DNA of 9,540 nucleotides, taken from contig CANCGU010000091.1 of assembly GCA_947377705.1 (NCBI GenBank), positions 1 through 9,540 on the forward strand. The letters run 5' to 3'. Numbering within the stretch: the stretch's first letter is position 1; every line of letters begins with the position of its first letter. Shown here in pieces: positions 5,521 through 9,540 of the stretch. The notes below the pieces were generated by a model that was not told where the DNA came from, made no database searches, and saw only the letters and a program-made list of their open reading frames with translations. This stretch comes from Comamonadaceae bacterium (GTDB taxonomy: Bacteria; Pseudomonadota; Gammaproteobacteria; Burkholderiales; Burkholderiaceae). The position numbers were made by a program, and so were the translations under genes.

Positions 5521-5739
5521 ATGACTTATCACAAACACGAAACCTCTGAAATCAAAGATGATGGTTTACGTTACAGCCGCAAAAAAAATGGATCGCCTTT
5601 TGAGGGGACGGGACGCACAGGTGAGATGATGAGCTGCATCAAATGCAGCATGCACAAGCCTAGGTCAAGCGGCTCATTTCGTCGTTTTTTGAATGCCAAC
5701 CATTTCTTCTGCGGCGATTGCCGAGTGGTTCCAACTTAG
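5521..5739 (+). CDS. Small protein with two CxxC pairs, probable zinc-binding microprotein
   Basis: A 72-residue basic, soluble protein with no signal peptide or membrane segment. The first 35 residues are polar and probably disordered. The second half has CIKC (39-42) and CGDC (64-67) about 21 residues apart, with MHKPRSSGSFRRF between and an aromatic pair before the second CxxC. This is the pattern of a four-Cys zinc ribbon or treble-clef knuckle. The C..C.xHxPR...FC..C layout resembles the cysteine tail of some small betaproteobacterial membrane proteins, but no family is recognised with certainty. It begins 8 bp after the corA stop on the same strand, so it is probably co-transcribed. No strong ribosome binding site precedes the ATG. 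An internal start at Met36 or Met37, after AGGTGAG, would yield a 36- or 37-residue zinc knuckle. Its end overlaps the phoR end by 4 bp, tail to tail. Confidence 0.65.
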   Translation: MTYHKHETSEIKDDGLRYSRKKNGSPFEGTGRTGEMMSCIKCSMHKPRSSGSFRRFLNANHFFCGDCRVVPT

Positions 5740-7085
5740 TCGTCAAGGCTCCAGCGCGCGGCTGGAAAAGTCAATCTAAAACAAGAGCCCTGCCCCAGCT
5801 CGCTTGAAATCGACAAGCTGCCGCCGTGGCGTTGCATTACATGCTTCACAATGGCCAAACCCAAACCCGTACCGCCAGACTCGCGTGAACGGCTGCGATC
5901 GACACGGTAGAAACGTTCGGTCAAACGAGGCAAATGTTCCGGGGCAATGCCAGGACCTGTATCGCGCACTTCAAAACACAAACTACCGTCTATGCCACGG
6001 TCGACCGACACATGGATGTGTCCACCTGCGGGGGTATAGCGCACCGCATTACTGACCAAGTTAGACAAGGCGCTTTGAAGTTCGCGGACCTCACCAAACA
6101 AAGAAGCACTGACCAGTTCAGGATTGGCATGAAACGCAATGACTTGAGGCTCAGCGCCATTTGAAATGGAGCGCGATAAACCTTGTGCTTCTTGCTCGCA
6201 TGACTGCAACAATTGCACCAATGGCAATACGCTGCGCATGCCAGGCATGGGGCTACCTTCTAAGCGTGACAACGTCAGCAAGTCTTCCACTAAGCCTTGC
6301 ATTCGGTCGGCCTGAACTGCCATCAGCAACAAATACCGTTTTTGCTCTTGCGCATTCAACTCCAAAGTTTGGAGCGTTTCCACAAAGCCCGATAGTACGG
6401 TGAGTGGTGTGCGAATCTCGTGCGATACATTGGCCACAAAATCGCGACGCATGGCTTCTGCCTGCTCCAACATCGTGACATCTCGGGTGAGAAGCAATTG
6501 TTTGCCTTCCCCATAACGATGGCGCTGCACGGAAATACGCACAGGGCGCTCCACGCGGTCTTTGCGGCCGGCCATCACAATCGGCTCATTGGGTTGCTCC
6601 ACGGCCATGTAAGCGGTAAAGACTGGATCGCGCAGCAAGTTGCCAATGCGTTGCATGACATCGCGCTCGGGATGAATGCCCAACTGCGACGCTGCAGTTT
6701 GGTTGCACCATTCAATTTGCGCATTGGCATCCAGCATCACCACGCCATTGGGTGAAGCTTGAATGGCCGACAAGAAATCTTTCAAACGCTGCTCGCCAGC
6801 ATCGATGCTGCGCTCTCGTTCACGCAAAAGTTTGCGGGCACGCTCTAAAAGCACACCCCACCAACCAGACATTTGAGGCACGATGCCCAAATCGCCATGA
6901 CGCAGCCAAGAGCGCACGCGGTAACCGCGCCAAGCGTCAACCAGCATCCAAGCTACGCCCGCAATCAAAGCCCCAACCAACATATAAATGACAGGCTGAG
7001 GCTTATCTCCTATCACAGCCCATGAAAAGCCAAGAGCGGCACCAAAGGCTAAAAGAGAGAAAAACGAAAGAAAGCGACTGATCAC
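5736..7085 (-). CDS. phoR: Phosphate regulon sensor histidine kinase PhoR
   Basis: A 449-residue inner-membrane kinase that phosphorylates PhoB in low phosphate and is held off by PhoU and the Pst transporter. Two helices (about residues 5-25 and 32-50) leave almost no periplasmic loop, as in other PhoR proteins that sense through Pst/PhoU. A PAS domain follows (about 100-200, starting LKDFLSAIQASPNGVVMLDA). Then come HisKA with FVANVSHEIRTPLT (phosphoacceptor His222) and HATPase with the N-box LSNLVSNAVRYTP (340-352), G1 DTGPGI (375-380) and G2 GGTGLGL (404-410). The start is GTG at 7085, preceded by AAGG at 5 nt and 18 bp after the phoB stop. The ATG two bases upstream is out of frame and is followed at once by a stop. 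It is the last gene of the pst-phoU-phoB-phoR run, and its 3' end overlaps the convergent CxxC gene. Confidence 0.96.
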   Translation of the reverse strand: MISRFLSFFSLLAFGAALGFSWAVIGDKPQPVIYMLVGALIAGVAWMLVDAWRGYRVRSWLRHGDLGIVPQMSGWWGVLLERARKLLRERERSIDAGEQRLKDFLSAIQASPNGVVMLDANAQIEWCNQTAASQLGIHPERDVMQRIGNLLRDPVFTAYMAVEQPNEPIVMAGRKDRVERPVRISVQRHRYGEGKQLLLTRDVTMLEQAEAMRRDFVANVSHEIRTPLTVLSGFVETLQTLELNAQEQKRYLLLMAVQADRMQGLVEDLLTLSRLEGSPMPGMRSVLPLVQLLQSCEQEAQGLSRSISNGAEPQVIAFHANPELVSASLFGEVRELQSALSNLVSNAVRYTPAGGHIHVSVDRGIDGSLCFEVRDTGPGIAPEHLPRLTERFYRVDRSRSRESGGTGLGLAIVKHVMQRHGGSLSISSELGQGSCFRLTFPAARWSLDD

Positions 7086-7103
7086 ATAGACCTTGCAAGT
7101 GCT

Positions 7104-7796
7104 TTAGGGTTGATGGGTGATTCTGTATCCTACGCCACGAACTGTCTCGACCATGCTACCCGCGCCGCCTAAGGCCTCGCGCAAACGTTTCACATGCACA
7201 TCCACCGTGCGTTCTTCAATGAACACATGGTCACCCCACACGCGGTCTAGCAGTTGGCTGCGACTATGAACACGCTCAGCGTGATGCATCAAATAATTTA
7301 GCAATTTGAACTCAGTCGGGCCAAGCTTGATAGCTTGGTCATTGAAACTGACGCGATGGGTGGAGCCATCAAGCTGCAACGCACCAATGCGCACCACATC
7401 ACTGGCCTGCTCTGGGGCACGGCGGCGGAGCACCGCACGAATGCGTGCCAACAACTCTTGTGTCGAAAAAGGCTTGGTGATGTAGTCGTCGGCACCGGCG
7501 TCAAGGCCTGCGATTTTGTCAGGCTCATCGCCCCGTGCTGTGAGCATCAAAATAGGCGTGGTCTTGGTACGGGGATCGGCGCGCCAACGACGGGCCAACT
7601 CCAATCCACTTTGCCCCGGCAGCATCCAGTCGAGCAAAATCACATCCGGCAACACCTCATCAATGTGCTTTTGTGCAGCCACGCCATCCGACGCCAACAT
7701 GGGCAACATACCGTTATGACGCAAATTGATCGAGATGAGTTCGGCAATCGCCGACTCATCTTCAACCACCAAAACGCGTGCAATTTTCATCTTCAA
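7104..7796 (-). CDS. phoB: Phosphate regulon response regulator PhoB
   Basis: An OmpR/PhoB-type transcription factor that binds Pho boxes when phosphorylated by PhoR. Counted from a TTG at 7796, the receiver domain covers residues about 5-120 with the acidic pocket (E12, D13), phosphoacceptor D56 in DVILLDWMLPG, T86 and K108 in ITKPFS. A winged-helix domain fills about 133-228, with the recognition helix ERTVDVHVKRLREAL and the wing VETVRGVGYRI. Two starts are possible: TTG at 7796 with GAAAG 5 nt before it, or ATG at 7790 (MKIARVLVVEDE), which matches the usual family start and gives 228 residues. I prefer the ATG. It follows phoU by 11-17 bp and precedes phoR by 18 bp. The candidate Pho boxes elsewhere in the window would be its targets. 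Confidence 0.97.
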   Translation of the reverse strand: MKMKIARVLVVEDESAIAELISINLRHNGMLPMLASDGVAAQKHIDEVLPDVILLDWMLPGQSGLELARRWRADPRTKTTPILMLTARGDEPDKIAGLDAGADDYITKPFSTQELLARIRAVLRRRAPEQASDVVRIGALQLDGSTHRVSFNDQAIKLGPTEFKLLNYLMHHAERVHSRSQLLDRVWGDHVFIEERTVDVHVKRLREALGGAGSMVETVRGVGYRITHQP

Positions 7797-7807
7797 AAAA
7801 CTTTCAA

Positions 7808-8509
7808 TTAACTCATCGATGATTCGACATCGGCCAATGGGGTGTGACGCACGTCCTCACCTTTGACGATGTAGATGATGAATTCGGCAATGTTTTTGGA
7901 GTGGTCGCCAATGCGCTCGATCGCTTTGGCGATGAATAGCAAATCAAGGCTGGCCGAGATGGTGCGTGGGTCTTCCATCATGTAGGTGATGAGTTTGCGC
8001 ACAAAGCCATCGAATTCTTTGTCGATTTCGTTGTCTTCACGCAAGATGCTGACCGCCATGGGCACATCCAAACGGGCAAAAGCATCCAAGGCTTTGCGCA
8101 GCAAACCCGAGGCCAAATCAGCCGACAAACGCAAATCACTCGATGGCAAAGAACGTGGTGCAGAGCCCTCGATGATGGACTTGACCATGCGTGCAATCTT
8201 GGCCGCTTCGTCACCCACGCGCTCAAGGTTGGCTGTGGTTTTAGACATGGCCATGAGCAAACGCAAATCGCGAGCTGTCGGTTGGCGACGGCCAATGACA
8301 GAGGCGATTTCACGGTCAATTTCTACTTCCAAGCTGTTGACTTTATTTTCAGTCACCAGCACATCGTCAGCCGCTTCTGGGCTGAATTGCGACAAAGCGT
8401 AAACCGCTTGACGAATTTGAGACTCCACCAAACCACCCAACTCCATCACATGTGAGGAGATGTTGTTGAGGTCGGTGTCGAACTGTGAGGACAGGTGTTT
8501 ATCTGGCAT
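7808..8509 (-). CDS. phoU: Phosphate signalling protein PhoU
   Basis: A 233-residue cytoplasmic all-helical protein that couples the PstSCAB transporter to PhoR, keeping the kinase inactive when phosphate is plentiful. It has the family's usual length and its two three-helix repeats (about residues 15-110 and 125-215). Each repeat carries a metal-binding motif: LERVGDEAAKIARM (95-108) and IERIGDHSKNIAEF (197-210). The ATG at 8509 has the strongest ribosome binding site in the operon, AGGAGA at 7 nt (reverse complement of 8517-8522). The gene lies 14 bp after pstB and 11-17 bp before phoB, so translation of the run is closely spaced. Nothing is unusual in the sequence. Confidence 0.97.
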   Translation of the reverse strand: MPDKHLSSQFDTDLNNISSHVMELGGLVESQIRQAVYALSQFSPEAADDVLVTENKVNSLEVEIDREIASVIGRRQPTARDLRLLMAMSKTTANLERVGDEAAKIARMVKSIIEGSAPRSLPSSDLRLSADLASGLLRKALDAFARLDVPMAVSILREDNEIDKEFDGFVRKLITYMMEDPRTISASLDLLFIAKAIERIGDHSKNIAEFIIYIVKGEDVRHTPLADVESSMS

Positions 8510-8523
8510 GGTGATCTCTCCTA

Positions 8524-9312
8524 TTAGCCGAAGCGGCCAGTGATGTAGTCTTCTGTGGCGGTTTTGTTGGGTTTGAAGAAGATTTGCTCTGTCTCACCAA
8601 ATTCCACCAACTCGCCTAAATACATATAAGCGGTGTAGTCGCTGCAACGCGCCGCTTGCTGCATGTTGTGGGTCACGATAGCAATGGTGTAGTCGGCTTT
8701 GAGCTCGTGCACCAACTCTTCCACCTTGCCTGTTGAAATGGGATCGAGCGCTGACGTGGGTTCGTCCAACAACAGCACCGAAGGCTTCACAGCCACGCTG
8801 CGTGCAATGCACAAACGTTGCTGCTGACCACCCGAGAGTGACAAGCCGTTTTGACCCAACTTGTCTTTGACTTCGGTCCAAAGCGCAGCTTTGGTCAATG
8901 CCCACTCGACACGCTCGTCCATCTCAGTTTTGCTGAGGTTTTCATAAAGACGCACACCAAAAGCGATGTTGTCGTAAATCGTCATTGGGAATGGGGTTGG
9001 TTTTTGGAACACCATGCCAATGCGAGCGCGCAAAAGGTTCAAGTCTTGGCCTGCATCCAGAATGTTTTGACCATAGAAATTGATTTGGCCTTCCGCACGT
9101 TGGCCCGGGTAAAGACTGTACATGCGGTTCAAGGTGCGCAACAAGGTGGACTTGCCACAACCCGATGGGCCGATGAAGGCGGTGACTTTGCGCTCGGCGA
9201 TGTCCATGGTGACATTGCGAAGGCCTTGGAACTTACCGTAGAAGAAGTTCAGGTCGCGAACTTCGATGGCGTTTTTGATTGCTGTTTGGGTTTCAGACAT
9301 TTTTAAATCCAA
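8524..9312 (-). CDS. pstB: Phosphate ABC transporter ATP-binding protein PstB
   Basis: The ATPase of the high-affinity phosphate importer PstSCAB (EC 7.3.2.1), acting on the cytoplasmic face of the inner membrane. The longest reading starts at TTG 9312 (262 residues). The ATG at 9300 (MSETQT, 258 residues) is more likely because GGA lies 7 nt before it, the TTG has no purine-rich leader, and 258-260 is the common PstB length. From that ATG: Walker [10 protein letters not shown] (44-52), Q-loop around Q99 in [15 protein letters not shown], signature LSGGQQQR (155-162), Walker B LLLDEP (176-181), the ALDPIST D-loop and the H-loop in VTHNMQQA. The SGCGKST and KPTPFP segments are typical of PstB rather than other ABC ATPases. 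pstA lies directly upstream and phoU 14 bp downstream. Confidence 0.97.
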   Translation of the reverse strand: MDLKMSETQTAIKNAIEVRDLNFFYGKFQGLRNVTMDIAERKVTAFIGPSGCGKSTLLRTLNRMYSLYPGQRAEGQINFYGQNILDAGQDLNLLRARIGMVFQKPTPFPMTIYDNIAFGVRLYENLSKTEMDERVEWALTKAALWTEVKDKLGQNGLSLSGGQQQRLCIARSVAVKPSVLLLDEPTSALDPISTGKVEELVHELKADYTIAIVTHNMQQAARCSDYTAYMYLGELVEFGETEQIFFKPNKTATEDYITGRFG

Positions 9313-9318
9313 TTGAAA

Positions 9319-9540
9319 TTAGGAGCTGACTTTGTCGCGGAAGAAGACACGCGCTAAGACATTGAGTACCAACACGGTCAAAGTGATGAGAAGCGCACCC
9401 GCCCATGCCAAACGCACCCAGTTGTCGTAAGGGCTCATGGCGAACTGGAAAATCACCACGGGTAAGTTGGCCATGGGCGCACCCATGTTGGTGCTGAAGA
9501 ATTGGTTGTTCAAAGCCGTGAAAAGCAAAGGTGCTGTCTC
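9319..9540 (-). CDS. pstA: Phosphate ABC transporter permease PstA (3' part, cut by the window edge)
   Basis: The last 73 codons of the permease; the reading frame stays open to the right edge. The visible part starts [15 protein letters not shown], the conserved [10 protein letters not shown] segment of PstA after the EAA coupling loop. It continues through a periplasmic stretch ([23 protein letters not shown]) and a last membrane helix (about 20 residues, [20 protein letters not shown]), and ends FFRDKVSS. PstA with PstC forms the phosphate channel, powered by PstB, whose preferred ATG is 18 bp downstream. The rest of the operon (pstC and pstS and its main promoter) is expected beyond base 9540 but is not visible. 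Confidence 0.93.
   Translation of the reverse strand, partial: ETAPLLFTALNNQFFSTNMGAPMANLPVVIFQFAMSPYDNWVRLAWAGALLITLTVLVLNVLARVFFRDKVSS

Noticed and set aside
5750..5766. Hairpin TCCAGC-GCGCG-GCTGGA near the phoR end, as a terminator for the plus-strand genes
   Set aside because: The stem is only 6 bp, lies inside phoR codons, and is followed by AAAAG rather than a T run.
7335..7811. Long plus-strand open frame of 158 codons opposite phoB
   Set aside because: It is the antisense shadow of phoB: low-complexity His/Gln/Arg-rich composition, no family motif, no ribosome binding site.
8851..9306. Plus-strand open frame of 151 codons opposite pstB
   Set aside because: Antisense shadow of a strongly conserved gene, with no recognisable domain of its own.
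9301..9312. TTG at 9312 as the pstB start
   Set aside because: It has no purine-rich leader. The ATG at 9300 has GGA at 7 nt and gives the usual protein length, so the feature keeps the longer span only as the maximal reading.

Overview
The window looks like chromosomal DNA of a free-living betaproteobacterium, most probably Burkholderiales (Comamonadaceae-like, freshwater types such as Limnohabitans or Rhodoferax). This rests on the style of the encoded proteins (class I PPK2, PhoR/PhoB/PhoU, the TatT/TatP-type TRAP genes) and a moderate GC content judged by eye. It is an inference, not a database match. Genes are packed tightly: no gene-free stretch exceeds about 155 bases, and I see no tRNA, rRNA, insertion sequence, CRISPR array or phage gene.

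Layout. (1) Bases 1-1951, minus strand: the proximal part of a TRAP transporter operon, with a TatT-like lipoprotein, a DctP/TatP-family periplasmic binding protein and the first codons of a membrane subunit that runs off the left edge. (2) Bases 1952-2104: a divergent regulatory region with two weak PhoB-box-like elements facing opposite ways. (3) Bases 2105-4140, plus strand: a probable three-gene operon of class I polyphosphate kinase 2, diacylglycerol kinase and an uncharacterised outer-membrane beta-barrel protein. (4) Bases 4141-5739, plus strand: the best PhoB-box-like element of the window, then a CorA-family transporter with an unusual N-terminal extension and a GMS in place of the usual GMN motif, then a 72-residue protein with two CxxC pairs whose end overlaps the end of phoR by 4 bp. 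(5) Bases 5736-9540, minus strand: the distal part of a pst-pho operon, transcribed pstA (cut by the right edge), pstB, phoU, phoB, phoR.

How they fit together. The right half is the standard phosphate uptake and sensing module: PstA/PstB import phosphate, PhoU links transporter state to PhoR, and PhoR phosphorylates PhoB. The left half has genes that could use or respond to it: PPK2 makes or spends polyphosphate, DgkA spends ATP to recycle diacylglycerol to phosphatidic acid, and CorA moves Mg2+, the usual counter-ion of polyphosphate and ATP. Candidate PhoB boxes, each with a -10-like hexamer 10 bp downstream, lie before corA and on both sides of the ppk2/tatT divide. My main hypothesis is therefore a phosphate, polyphosphate and magnesium island around phoBR-pst, possibly including the TRAP transporter. 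The genes themselves are mostly well-known families. The less described parts are the outer-membrane protein, the CxxC microprotein, the GMS-type CorA, a probable ATT start codon in tatT, and a hairpin on the dgkA start codon.
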